Source: Stomoxys calcitrans (taxonomy: Eukaryota; Arthropoda; Insecta; Diptera; Muscidae). From it: 64,000 nt of DNA. The translations under genes and the position numbers were made by a program. The stretch spans positions 178,903,442-178,967,441 of the forward strand of contig NC_081555.1 in NCBI RefSeq assembly GCF_963082655.1, written 5' to 3'. Shown here piece after piece: positions 21,917-33,386 of this stretch. The notes under the pieces are model-generated. The model did not search any database. It saw nothing but the letters and a program-made list of their open reading frames with translations, and was not told the DNA's origin. The stretch's first letter is position 1. The number at the start of each line of letters is the position of its first letter.

Positions 21917-24016
21917 GGCTTTTTATACCCACCACCGTACCCCCTGTATATTCATTTAGTCATTCCGTTCGCAACACATCGAAATATCAATTCCCGACCC
22001 TACAAAGTACATATATTTCGATTTAACGATGTCCGTGTGTCTGTCCGACTGCCCGTCTGTCTGTTGCAATCACTCTATAGCCTTCAAAAATTGAGATATT
22101 GAGCTGAAATTTGGCACAGATACGTCTTATTGATGCACGCTGATAAGGTTCTTGACTGGGCCAAATCGTACGATATTTGGATATAGCTGCTATATAGACC
22201 GATTTTTCGATAAAGGGTCTAATGCCCATAAATGCTTTATTATATCCTCCACTATAGGATGGAGAATGGACGAAATAAGGGGGTATACTTATTTCGTCAT
22301 TCTGTTTGTAACTACTCGAAATATTCGTCTGAGATCCCATAAAGTATATATATTCTTGATCGTCGCCACATTTTATGTCGATCTAGCCATGTCTGTCCGT
22401 CCGTCTGTCTGTCTGTCGAAAGCACGCTAACTTCCGAAGGAGTAAATACTTCTTATTAGTGTAGGTCGGTAGGTATTGTAAATAGGCCATATCGGTCCAT
22501 GTTTTGATATAGCTGCCAAATAAACCGACCAAAAACTGTGCTAAATATGGTACAAATCGGTCCATAGCCTGATATAGCTGCCATATAAACCGATCTTGGG
22601 TCTTGACTTATTGAGCCTCTAGAGTGAGCAATTCTTATCTGATTGGAATGAAATTTTACACGACATGTTTTGTTATGATATCCAACAACTGTGCCAAATA
22701 TGTTTCAAATCGGTCCATAACCTGATTTAGCTGTCATGTGAACCGATCTTGGGTCTTGACTTCTTGAGCCTTTAGAGGGCGCAATTGTTATCCGATTTGG
22801 CTGAAATTTTGTACGACGGATCCGACGGAAATTTTGTATTACGGTCTGGTATTGTAAATGGGCCATATCGGTCCATGTTTTGATATAGCTGCCATATAAA
22901 CCGATCTTGATGTCTTGACTTCTTGAGCCTCTAGAGGGCGCAATTCTTATCCGATTGGAATGAAATTTTGCATAACGTATTTTATTCTTACTTTCAACAA
23001 CTGTGCCAAATAAGGTTCAAATCGGTTCATAACCTGATATAGCTATCATATAAACAGATCTGGCGACGTGACTTCTTGAGCCTCTAGAAGTCGCAATTAT
23101 TATCCGATTGGAATGAAATTTTGTACGACGGATTCTCTCATGACCATCAACATACGTGTTTATTATGGTCTGAATCGGTCTATATCCCGATACATCTCCC
23201 ATATAAATCGATCTCTCTATTTTACTTCTTGAGCCCCCAAAGGGCGCAATTCTCATTCGAATTGGCTGACATTTCACACAGGTCTCCAACATATAATTTA
23301 ATTGTGGTCCAAACCGGGCCATATCTTGATATCGCTCTAATAGCAGAGCAAATCTTTTCTTATGTCCTTTAGACATAAGACCGATCTACCGATAAAGGGT
23401 CTGAAGGCCATGAAATCTTTATTTTTTATCCAATTTCGCTGAAATTTAGAACAGCGCACAGTTTTGAGCCTCCCAACATCCGATCCAAATATGGTACAGA
23501 TCCGACTATATTTAAATATAAATAGCTGCCATATAGACCGATCTGCAGATAAAGGGTCTGAAGCCCATTAAAGCTTTATTTTTTAATCGATATCGTTTAA
23601 ATTTGAAAATGTGTGTCATTTTTAGCCTCCTGATACTCGATCTAAATATGCTTCAGATCGGACTATTTAGATATAGCTGCCATATAGACCGAGCTGCCCA
23701 TATGGGGACTGAAGCCCATAAAAGCTTTATTTATTAGCAGATTTCGCTGAAATTTGAAACAGTAATTTTTCTGAGACTCAAGATATCCCACCTTAATATG
23801 GTTCAGATCGGTCTATAATTGGATATATCTGCCAAAAAGACCAATACTTTGTTCTACAAAATTGAATTGTGACATATATATTAGACCACTCAATGTCCAT
23901 GCCGAATTTGGGTGCTTAAGCTATCCAATTTTCACCGGATTATGACGAAAGGGCGTTTTCATATATACCCGAAGTAGTGGGTCGGCCGGGCCGAACTTAA
24001 TGCCTTTTTACTTGTT
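21917..24016 (+). mobile_element. HINE-A mosaic enclosing a HINE-B segment
   Basis: A family-A 5' block (TATACCCACCACCGTACC, CATTCCGTT, ACACATCGAAATATC) runs to about 22241. A family-B 5' block and five or six units (TATCCTCCACTATAGG, GTCCGTCCGTCTGTCTGTC, GATATAGCTGCCATATAAAC at 22571 and 22882) follow to about 23365, lacking the family-B 3' end. Family-A units (GATAAAGGGTCTGAAGCCCA) then resume to the A-type hairpin end, CGGCCGGGCCGAACTTAATG and TTTTTACTTG. Nesting plus later loss, or recombination, would explain it. Confidence 0.75.
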
Positions 24017-25830
24017 TTTTTTTTTTGTTAACATTCGCTATAGGCTTTTATTCTTTAAACTAATTTACCGCATTTGTCTTCAAATGCCCTTCCCATTGAA
24101 TTCGTTATTCGAGTCTTTTGTGATTTTTGTAAGCACAGCATTAAGAAATTTCTTAAATTTTTTACTTAACATCTATTATTTACATTGGATATTCCCCAAC
24201 TATTAGGAGATTACTCCATTATGGCCCTTTGGTAAATCCCCAAAGTTTAAGCTTTCAGTATATGTAGCTTCAGGCCATACGTAAATCATAAATTGATTGC
24301 TTATGTATGTGCACGTGTATGTAACTTTGTATGTGTGTGTGTGTGTGTGCATCTGTGGCTTCATTTTGGCATTGCGATAACGAAGCTTCAACCCATATCT
24401 GGGGCAAAGGCAAAATGTATCTCCAGAGTATTTAGGAATAAATTTAGCGATATTCCTTTCAATTTTCATGTGAATGCTCTTGACTTCTTTTTGCCGAATA
24501 TGCATGATTCCCTTTTTTTTTAGACTTCTACATTTCCGACTATTATTTAATGTTTGTTGTTGTTTTTTTGTTTTTGTTTCCCTTTTCATCAGTTTTCCCT
24601 TTGAACAACCATAAAATAAAGGTGCTTATGCTATGCCAGAGGAGGGTGGACATGCTCCTGGGATTTGGTTGCCAGTTTGAAATCGGTCGTTAGGTTTAAA
24701 AATGTTGCTGTTCATTTATCAATGTTCGGCTAATTTCCCAGCTACAGAAATTGTTTTTTTTTTTTATTTTATTTTATTGTAATGGGGTGGGGGCGAGGCT
24801 ATTGGCAAACTTGGCAGCCACATCAATTTGTGTTGGGACCCAAAGGATTTCTCTTCCTTTGAAATCTATTCGTTGCTCACCACAAGCACTTTAAATTCAT
24901 TCGGCCTTATACTGACTGCTGTGTGACTAGGCCCCATTTCGAAATCAATAAAATTGACAAAGCTTGAAGAGCAATATACAAATTGCCATAACAAGCCAGG
25001 GCTACGAGTTAAAATTCTTTTGCATTTGAATTGCCATGGATGCACTGCGCATAATTCAATTTATAACGAATGTATGGCAAAATATATGCGAACTCCTATG
25101 AAAATTGCCTAACATTGCGCTTTAAAGCAGCGCATGCAAATGAATTAAATCTCAGAAAAATTTTTAAACATTTTTACAATAATCAAATTTACCACAATTG
25201 CCTCAAGTGAAAAAAAGCTCAGGAGGAATGCAAAAAGACTTAAAATATAAAAACGGAATTTGAAGCCAAAAAGGTCTATAGCAAATGCTTTTACAAATGT
25301 CTTTCAATGAATCAAAGATTGTCTGAAAGCATTTTTTTTATTGAAAAGAGAAAATATTTCCCATCTTATTTCTGAAGAATTTATTTGCAATTTTGCATGT
25401 TTCTTGAAATTCAAAGTTGTGTTTGTTTGCCCTTCAGCCTGTAGAGTATGAACATCATATTTTATGATCGCTTTAAAAATCCAGAGTAAGTTGTAAATCT
25501 AAAGTCAATTTGCAGACATTGAATTTAATTGAAGAAAATTAATTGAATTTAAAATTTTACTTTGAAGTTTGGTGAGGCAGCATTCTAAAGATCTAGGGAA
25601 AAAATGGCAAAAATGTTTTATATTTAGATTTTAAGATTTTCCAATTTAAAACATTATTTTATTATTAAAACGTTTAAATTTAACACAATTAAGAAACAGT
25701 TATCCGGGAATTCCATATTAACACATACATAAAAATCAAAAAAAAAAATGTTTAAAAAATTCTGTTTTTTAGCTACGAGGAATTAAACATAAAATCACAT
25801 AAAATAAAGTTAAATTGACTTAAATAAATT
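24017..25830. other. Non-coding stretch
   Basis: No gene is recognised. (GT)n lies at 24332-24349, a T-rich run near 24751-24772 and A-rich DNA at 25100-25800. A 26-bp sequence at 24025-24050 repeats the left flank of the preceding HINE mosaic. Confidence 0.5.
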
Positions 25831-25966
25831 AAAAACAAGTAAAACGTGCCAAATTGGGCTGGGTCGAATCTGGAACCACCATGGAACATATTCCATGGTG
25901 GTTCCAGATTCGACCCAAAAATGTTCACAAACTGAGCTGAGTTTAAGGGCATAATTTTACCATGAA
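25831..25966 (-). mobile_element. HINE-C 3' end with a snap-back palindrome
   Basis: AAACAAGTAAAACGTGCCAA and GGGTCGAATCTGGAACCACC match the C-type terminus read on the minus strand. AGTTTAAGGGCATAATTTTA matches its adjacent internal segment. Between them lies a perfect palindrome (25861-25916) in place of the usual hairpin context. Confidence 0.7.
25861..25916. repeat. Perfect 26-bp inverted repeat with a 4-nt loop
   Basis: The left arm 25861-25886 (GGGTCGAATCTGG then AACCACCATGGAA) is matched without error by the right arm 25891-25916. The loop is CATA. It is the longest perfect hairpin I noticed in the window. Confidence 0.95.
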
Positions 25967-27149
25967 GGACATTTTTATACACACCACCGAAGGATGAGGG
26001 TATATTCATTTTGTCATTCCGTTTGCAACACATCGAAATATCCATTTCTGACCCTATAAAGTATATATATTCTTGATCAGCGTAAAAATCTAAGACGATC
26101 TAGACATGTCCGTCTATTTGTCTATCAAAAGCACGCTAACTTTCGAAGAAGTACAGCTATCCGCTTGAAATTTTGCACAAATAGTTCATATTGGTGTAGG
26201 TCGGTTGGGACTATAAATGGGCCAAATCGGTCCATGTTTTGATATAGCTGCCATATAACCCGATCTGGGATCCTGACTTCTTGAGCCTTTAGAGAGCGCA
26301 ATTCTCGTCCGATTTGACTTACATTTTGCACGTGGTGTTTTGGTGTCACTTCCAACAACTGCCCTGAGTATGGTTCAAATCGGTTCATGTTTTTATATAG
26401 TTGCCGTACAAAACCGATCTGGGATCTTGATTTCTTGAGCCGCTAGAGGGCGCAAAGGTGGTCCGATTTGACTGATATTTTGCACGTGGAGTTTCTGTAC
26501 CACTTCCAACAACTGTGTTAAGTATAATTTAAATCGGTTCATAATTTGTTATAGCTGTCATATAAACCGATGTTGGATCTTGATTTCTTGAGCCCATAGA
26601 GCGCTCAATTCTCATCCGATTTGGCAGAAATTTTTATGAGATGTTTTGTTATGACTTCCAATAACTGTGCTAAGTATCGTGTAAATCGGTCCATAACCTG
26701 ATATAGCTGCCATATAAACCGATCTAAGATCTTGACTTCTAGGGCCTCTATAAGGTGCAATTATTATCCGATTTGTCTGCAATTTTGTACAACGACTTCT
26801 CTCATGACTTTTCAAATACGTGTCGAATATGGCATGAATCGGTTTATAGCCTAATACAGCTCCTCTATAAACCGATCTCCCTATTTTACTTCTTGAGCCT
26901 CTAGAGGGCGCAGTTTTTATTCGAATTGGCTGAAATTTTGCACAATGACTTCTATTATCGCCTCCAACATTTATTCGGTTATGGTCCGAATCGGTCCAGA
27001 ACTTGATATAGCTCCAATAGCATAGCAATTCTTTTCTTTTATCCTTCCCTTTCCTTTGTTTGCCTAAAAATAGACACCGGGAAAAGAACTCTACAAATGA
27101 CATCCATGGTGGAAGGTATATAAGATTCGGCCCGGCACGCTCTTACTTG
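25967..27149 (+). mobile_element. HINE A/B chimera with a broken terminal hairpin
   Basis: The 5' block is family A (TATACACACCACCGAAGGA, CCGTTTGCAACACATCG, TTGATCAGCGTAAAAATC). From about 26130 the sequence is family B (AGCACGCTAACTTTCGAAG, CTTGAAATTTTGCACAAAT) through five units. The 3' end is B-type, but the hairpin is halved: GATTCGGCCCGGCACGCTC lacks the CCGAACTTAG arm. Confidence 0.8.
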
Positions 27150-27700
27150 TTTTTTTTTTTCTTATTTTTTTCCGAATTGTAAATGGGCTAAGTTATCCCG
27201 TATTTAGATATAGATCCAATTTAATTTGATCTTACAATTTTACTTCTTGGGAACGTAGAGGACGATACATTAAGTCAAGTTTGCGTAATTTCAACAATTA
27301 TGCAAGGTATGATCAAAATCAATGTCTAATCTGATACAGCTCGCATATATAAACCAATCTTTGGATTTTATTCCTTGAACCCCTAGAAAACGCAATTCTT
27401 ATTCAATTAAACTGAACTTTTGCACAATAACTTCTGTTATGACTTCCAATAAAATGCCAAGTTTGGTCCAAACCGATGAATTTATAACCAGGCATCGTTC
27501 TACCACATTCAAAATAAACCGATCCTTGATTTGACTCTTGAGTAAATAGCTGTCGAAATTATTATTTGATTTGACAGAACTGCTCGTAATGTTTTGTTAC
27601 GAATTTCAACATCTATCATAAGCATTGTTCAAACCAGTCTAAAACCTCATAAAACTCCCTTGTGAACCGTCTAATTTGGCTATCATTAAATTGTTCACAA
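27150..27700 (+). mobile_element. HINE-B internal units, decayed
   Basis: Immediately after the previous end, units recur with TAAATGGGCTAAGTTATCC, TTTTACTTCTTGGGAACGTAG and CCCTAGAAAACGCAATTCTTATT. They are older than the neighbouring copy and lack both termini. Confidence 0.6.
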
Positions 27701-28640
27701 AATTTAACTAATTCGATTGGTGGATGTCATTTTACAGATTTTAATACATTTCCATTTCGCCTTTTGGACCAATGTGCGATATTATGTCTATATAAGATTG
27801 TCTGTTAATGGTACGATATTTTCTTTTCATTGATCAACAACAACAAGTCTCAACATTATCGATAGCATTCCTGAATCTCTAGGAACAAAAAAAGGAAAAC
27901 TGTAACAAAATTAATTACCGGATGTCATAGTCAAACGGAAATAAGAGATAATCAAATGAAAAAATCTAAAGAAAAAATAATTTAAACCAGTTATTTATCT
28001 TTAAACCTTAATTCTTAATTCTTTAAGCTGATTGATATCAAAAAAAAAAAAAAAAAAATAGTAATAATCTGACAACACTAGCAAATTGAATGCTGCGTAG
28101 AAATATTCGATAATTGTAGCACTAATCGTAAGTTAATCACTGGACAATTACAAATTGATAACGTCATAGGCGCCTAGCCAATAACAATGGTGCCACACGC
28201 AAACACACACACACACACTCACATAGAATAATCACAGGTAATTGTACAGTTTTCTATTGTTTACAGTGGTTCCTTTTGTTTTTTTTTGGTATCCTTTGTA
28301 ATGGAGAGTATTAATAATTTCTGGCTTAATTTGAGGCGATAAGCATACAAAAGTTCACCAAATTCTAATGACAGCTAAGAGGAATAAGTTTTTTTTTTAT
28401 ATTTAAGTTTAATTCTATCAATTATCCAATTGAAACACAGAAATGACAAGGCACATTATAGTATTGGGACAAAGGAGAAATACTAGCACGTGTAGAAAGT
28501 AGTGAATTCATATGTATTTTGTCTGGGAAACTCACCCATATTGTTTCGTTGATAATTTCCTAAAAGTTTTGTTAGTTTTTTTTTGTTCTTTTTCTATACA
28601 AAAGACAAGTGATAATTTCCAAACTTTCCAGCAAAAACTC
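27701..28640. other. Non-coding stretch
   Basis: No gene is recognised. An A18-type run lies near 28041-28059 and (AC)8 near 28203-28218. Confidence 0.5.
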
Positions 28641-28947
28641 AAATAAGCCAACTACTACTAAATTTTCCATGAACATTCCAAGGAAGAGGGGATACTTCTC
28701 TCATATCAATGAATGCAGTGCAATTGAAGTTTAAGCTCAATGATAAGTGGCCTCCTTTTTTATGCCGAGTTCGAACAGCGACATCACTTGGTAGAGAAGT
28801 TTTAACATGGCTGAATGCCTATCAAAGGTAGCCAGCGTTAGAAAGGCTATACCACAGTTGAAAAATTTTCTGATGTTTACGCCGGCATTCGACTCAGGCG
28901 TTCAGTGTTGTAGGTGGACATGCTTCCTTCGCGCCACGTTTGCCTTC
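28641..28947 (-). mobile_element. SINE-1, minus strand, diverged
   Basis: The tail-to-head order on the plus strand is CCATGAACATTCCA, ATCAATGAATGCAGTGCAAT, AGCTCAATGATAAGTGGCCTC, CCGAGTTCGAACAGCGACA and GGCGTTCAGTGTTGTAGGTG. The B box is damaged (GCATTCGACTC). Confidence 0.75.
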
Positions 28948-31140
28948 GCCTTTTACCTACCGGCGTTTTTTGTTCGTTTTTTTTTTTTTTTTGCAAAAAC
29001 AAAACTTACCTTTTGATTGAATTATTTGTTATCCGTAAATCTGCAACATTTTGTGTTGATCCCAAAAGTTAAGTGGAAATTTATGTGGAAAAGGGGCAGC
29101 TTGTAGGCAACTGGAGCTAGAATAACTGCTGGCAGTTAATATGACAGCTGATAGCGATGATAAATGAATGTCAAGTATCCGTTAGAGTAAGAGATAATCC
29201 ATGTATAGAATGTTGAAGGTAAATGCACTAACACATACACATTTCAACACTTATCACTGTATGTTGTTTTTGTAATATAACGAATTTCATAGGTTGTTTT
29301 ATTCGTTATTTCATGCGTTTTCAATATGTCATAGGTAAGATGATTTACGTTATTATTCTTTTTTATTAGCTTTTTTCTTTTTCAGTTTTTAAACTTGGCA
29401 ACTTGGCCTTTTTTCAAATTTTTTTCTTATGAATTTTTTATAATCCCACAACTGTCACCAATTAAATTTTTCCTAATTTTTATTTATGTTTTGCTTTAAT
29501 TTTGTTACACTTAATATTCCTCTTCTTTTTGTTTTGTTTTGTTTGATTTTTCTCAATATTGGATTTGGTTTTTTTCTTTCAAAACAAAACTTATTTCAAA
29601 TTCATTTATTCACAAATTTTATTTTATTATGCAAATTAAAGCGTTTTATATTTATTAATAACGCCAGATATCGCACAAATCTTAGGCCGTTGTTGTTTAG
29701 TTTGTTGACATAAAATCCGAAAGAAACAAAACTAAGGCTTTAAAAACTCGTTTTTTTTTGGGGCTGTTCAAATGTTAGGAGTATTGCCAGGGCACACGAC
29801 GGTTATTTCGTTTTTTCTTCCAACTTTCGATACCCACAACACAGTTCAGTTTGACAGTTCGAAACGTTATGAATGCTCATTCCCAAACCATGGGCTGGTG
29901 AAGGCCTGTTGTGTTTTGTTGGGTGTTTTGGCTCTCACTCGATTGTGGTAAAGCAGCCCACCAACTCACAAGTACACCACCAAACAACAGCAAGCAGAAT
30001 ACAACCAAAGACAAGTAGCATAAACAAACTCTCTTTGAAGTAGCCCAACTAAAGGAAGAGAGCCGAAAGAGAGAGAGAGAGCGCATAAACAATAAATCTG
30101 TAAACATTGCAGACTTAACCTAACGGTGCTTGCTTGTGCTTGTGCTGCACAAGGCAATAAAAGCCGCCATGGTGGTTAATTAAAGGCTGTAAATTTAAGA
30201 GAATTTACAGAATAACAGTGCCGTGATTTTCTCTTTGCCAAAGAGTTATTCTTTGCATAGGTGTAGGGAGAAGAGAAAGAGCACTAACCACCATATTCTC
30301 ATAAGAAAGTTAATACTCTTTCAAGTTTAAAGAGCAACTAAATCATTTTCTCTAGGTTTTGTGCTGTGTGTTTTAAATTTACTTCAAATATTGGCGTTCA
30401 TTGCTGTCTTCCGTAAATGATTCTTCAGTTTTTCCTTTGTTAAGTTCTTTAATTTTTGCTTTTCCGATGATATTCATTCAAAATAAATTGTCTATGTGAA
30501 TGGGTCAAGTTGGAGTTTATTTTAATGATTTTCTTTACAGCTGTTTCGAGAGTTTTTGTTTTCTGTTTGATTTTTTTTGCTTTTAAATTTTTCCTCTTCA
30601 TTTATCTTCATGCCAGTTGGCGTGCCTCCATGCTCCCATCAGCAGCATTTTCGTTTGATTTGAATTTTTGGATGGACTCAAATGAAAATGTTAATAATGA
30701 CCAGACCACCAGTGTTGGCTGTTAAATAACATCACGAAATCTGTGAAAAATCACCAGACCAACTGCCTCTTATTTTGAGGCAGCCCCCTCCATAATTGAT
30801 CTGTGAAACATATGGCTTTGTGTTGAATTATTGGCCGGCAGTGGAGAACAGATTTTGAAATCATGACAATGTGCAATTATTTATGGAAACGGTTGAATTT
30901 TATTTTGTTTTTCAATCCATTACAAACAATCGATTAAGAGATGCACAAGCTCTTTAATGAAATTGTTTCAACATTTTTGTTATGGGGACACTTAAAGCAT
31001 TGCTTTTGGGTATGGGGACAAGGAGAAAAGGGTTATATTGGCTCATCTTTTCATTTTTAATTTGAGAAACTGGGTAAACATCAATCGATTTTTTTTTCTT
31101 AAACACCATTTCAACTGGCCCAGGGGGTGTAACTCATGTT
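28948..31140. other. Non-coding stretch
   Basis: No gene is recognised. T15 follows the SINE near 28979-28992, and (GA)n lies near 30069-30082. Composition alternates between T-rich (29,300-29,700) and mixed blocks. The short open frames are F/L-rich and unconvincing. Confidence 0.5.
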
Positions 31141-31275
31141 GGAAAAAGAAATCGAGCTTTTAATTAGGAAACGTACTCATTTCAATGAGTGCAGTCCGCT
31201 TATAGCTTCCTTTTACAGAGGAGTTCAAATGTCGAACCGCTATGCGACATCTCCTGTACATAAGTTTTACATTGC
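31141..31275 (-). mobile_element. Possible SINE-1 tail fragment
   Basis: TTTCAATGAGTGCAGTCCG, a TCCTTTTACAG.GGAGTTC stretch and CCGCTATGCGACA resemble the SINE-1 body on the minus strand. The match is partial and the head is absent. Confidence 0.4.
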
Positions 31276-31620
31276 TAAATATTTGGGACGGATGTCGGGA
31301 GAACTAAGACTACCCACTGTTTTAAATTTCGGCGAAATCGATTAAAAGATAAAGCTTTTATGGTCTTGAGACCCTTTATCTGGAGATCGGTCTATATGGC
31401 AGCTATACCTAAATATAGTCCGATTTGATCCACGTTTAGGTCAGATATCAGGAGACCTTAGATAACCCTCTATTTCAAATTTCAGCGAATTCTAGTAATA
31501 AATAAAGTTTTTTGGGCTTCAGACCTTTTATCGGGAGATCAGTATATATGACAGCTATAGTCCGATCTGATACATATTTGGGCCAGATGTCCCAATTTGG
31601 AGTCTAGGGGCCGATTTTGT
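31276..31620 (-). mobile_element. HINE-A internal units
   Basis: Two units carry ACCCACTGTTTTAAATTTCGG, ATAAAGCTTTTATGG.CTT and GGAGATCGGTCTATATGGCA. They are close to the units at 50.6-51.4 kb. Termini are missing, and the copy gives way near 31620 to unassigned sequence. Confidence 0.7.
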
Positions 31621-31769
31621 CGAATTTTTTTACAATCAGTTATATCAGACCTCTTAACATTCTTTCCGATTATACCATTTAACGTCTTCCATGCCGAGTT
31701 TGATCCAAATCACTATGGCCTTGCAAATAGTCAATTTTTTACGGGATTTTGGCGATATAAGGCCTGTTT

Positions 31770-32765
31770 GAGTGTGAGTCATGGGGTTGGATTAGGCTCA
31801 AGGTGTGCGCCAGCGAAGAAGGACGCAACTCAAAAGGTACTTTGACAGTAGCAGCTAGTAAAGCATCTATGGAGGAATCGTCCGCACAGCAAGTGTCCAG
31901 TGTCCTGAGGAAGAGTGGTTCCACCGCTTTCTCAACTACTCCTGGATGCACAAGGGAAATCTTCATGACAAGATCGACCGAATCTTGTGAGAAACTCCTG
32001 GCGGACTCAGAAGACAGTGGTGAAAATTCGGAATCCTGTTAAAGGTCGGCTTTCTGCGAATAAATCTCCACCATTGTAAGGCCGTTTCGGCGACACTAAA
32101 GGTCCTTCTGATGGCAGGAGGATTTGAAGTGATTTTTATCCAGCAACTATGTGTGTGTGGTTGGTGAACTAAGTATTCCTGAATTTAACCAACTCAATGG
32201 CACGGGGAATGGGGGACGCAGAGCGTATAAGCATATGAGCGGGCGGAAATGTGATTGAGAAATGTTGGTTAACCCCGCTTCTCTGATAATCGTTATGTTA
32301 CAATAGTTTAAGCCTTGCAGAAAATACTGCAGAAGTGGGCCCTTGTGTAAACAGAAGAAAGGCGGATTGGTATTGGCACACATTCTGCACGATTATCCTC
32401 TCTAGACCAGAAAAGGAGGTGAAGACAGCGGAGAACTCACATATGCCAGCTTGTCATAGAGCAAAACCCAGGGGCAAACTGCGATCGCAATGATGGACTC
32501 CAGAACTGGTTGCTCTAAGGAGAAATTGAATAAAACTCTCCGACAGAGCTAAAGCCACAAGGGCACCACACTACTAATCTATAGGGCAAAGCTAAGAAAA
32601 TACAAGAGTGAGCTGAAGGGATACATCTGAGACTTCTAGGCTAAGAACGATCCTATCCTAAAAACCTATTACGGTAGGATACATTCAGAAATCAGAGAAA
32701 ATATGGATAGTGTCTAGTGAGAAAACACTTCTCGTTGACACATATTTCAAAGGAAACTCCCGAAA
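31770..32765 (+). pseudogene. LINE remnant: ORF1 tail, endonuclease start, linker
   Basis: The frame at 31803-32039 (ending NSESC) looks like the C-terminal end of a first open frame. After it, the translation INLHHCKAVSATLKVLLMAG (from about 32063) matches the usual start of the endonuclease domain in R1/LOA/Jockey-like elements, where it is typically QINLHHCKAA. Downstream near 32530-32640, pieces such as LNKTLRQS and YRAKLRKYKSELKGYI fit the region between endonuclease and reverse transcriptase. Stops and frameshifts are frequent and most of the endonuclease is gone. Clade assignment is tentative. Confidence 0.65.
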
Positions 32766-33019
32766 GGACAATATGGGGTCAGAAGAGATTGTCACAGTTA
32801 TTCATTCGTAGGAGGTTGTTGGGGAAATCGTGTCTGAGTCAAAAATTCTTTAGGAGATAAAAAGTTTGGAATCCTTTAAGTCGAATCCTTAATCCTCGAA
32901 CGGACAATATGGGGTCAGAAGAGATTGTCACAGTTATTCATTCGTAGGAGGTTGTTGGGCAAATCGTGTCTGAGTCAAAAATTCTTTAGGAGATAAAAAG
33001 TTTCGACTCCTTTAAGTCG
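32766..33019. repeat. Tandem duplication, 136-bp period
   Basis: GGACAATATGGGGTCAGAAG starts at 32766 and again at 32902. About 118 bp of each copy are alike with only two or three mismatches. It lies at the 3' edge of the LINE remnant and just before a SINE-1. Confidence 0.9.
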
Positions 33020-33069
33020 TCAGACTCTAATGATGTATCACCAGTTGAATTACAAGCAATGTCCAGTAA

Positions 33070-33386
33070 ACTGCAAATTTGCCCATGAACATTCCATTAA
33101 GGAACTGAAGCAAACTTCTCACAAATCAATGAGTGTTGTCTGATTCAACTTTAAGCTCAATAATAAGGGAACTTCTTTTTGTAGCCGAGTCCGAATGGCG
33201 TGCCGCAGAGTGACACTTCTTTGGGGAGAAGTTTTCACATGGCAAAGTATCTCACAAATGTCGCCAGAATTAGGAGGATATAACCACCGCTGAAAACTTT
33301 TCTAATGTTCCTGCCACGATTCGAACCCAGGCGTTCAGCGTCATAGGCGGACATGCTAACCTCTGCGCTACGGTGGCCTCCTTATA
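33070..33386 (-). mobile_element. SINE-1, full length, minus strand
   Basis: The tail GCAAATTTGCCCATGAACAT is followed by AATGAGTGTTGTCTGATTC, GTGCCGCAGAGTGACAC, AATTAGGAGGATATAACCACC and the B box seen as GATTCGAACCC near 33318-33328. The head ends with CTCTGCGCTACGGTGGCC. Confidence 0.9.

Noticed and set aside
24332..24349. (GT)n and other microsatellites as notable elements
   Set aside because: They are ordinary short simple repeats common in fly introns; they are listed within stretches only.
31621..31769. Possible additional LINE or HINE piece
   Set aside because: A few words resemble HINE units (ATCCAAATCACTATGG), but not enough in order to support a call.
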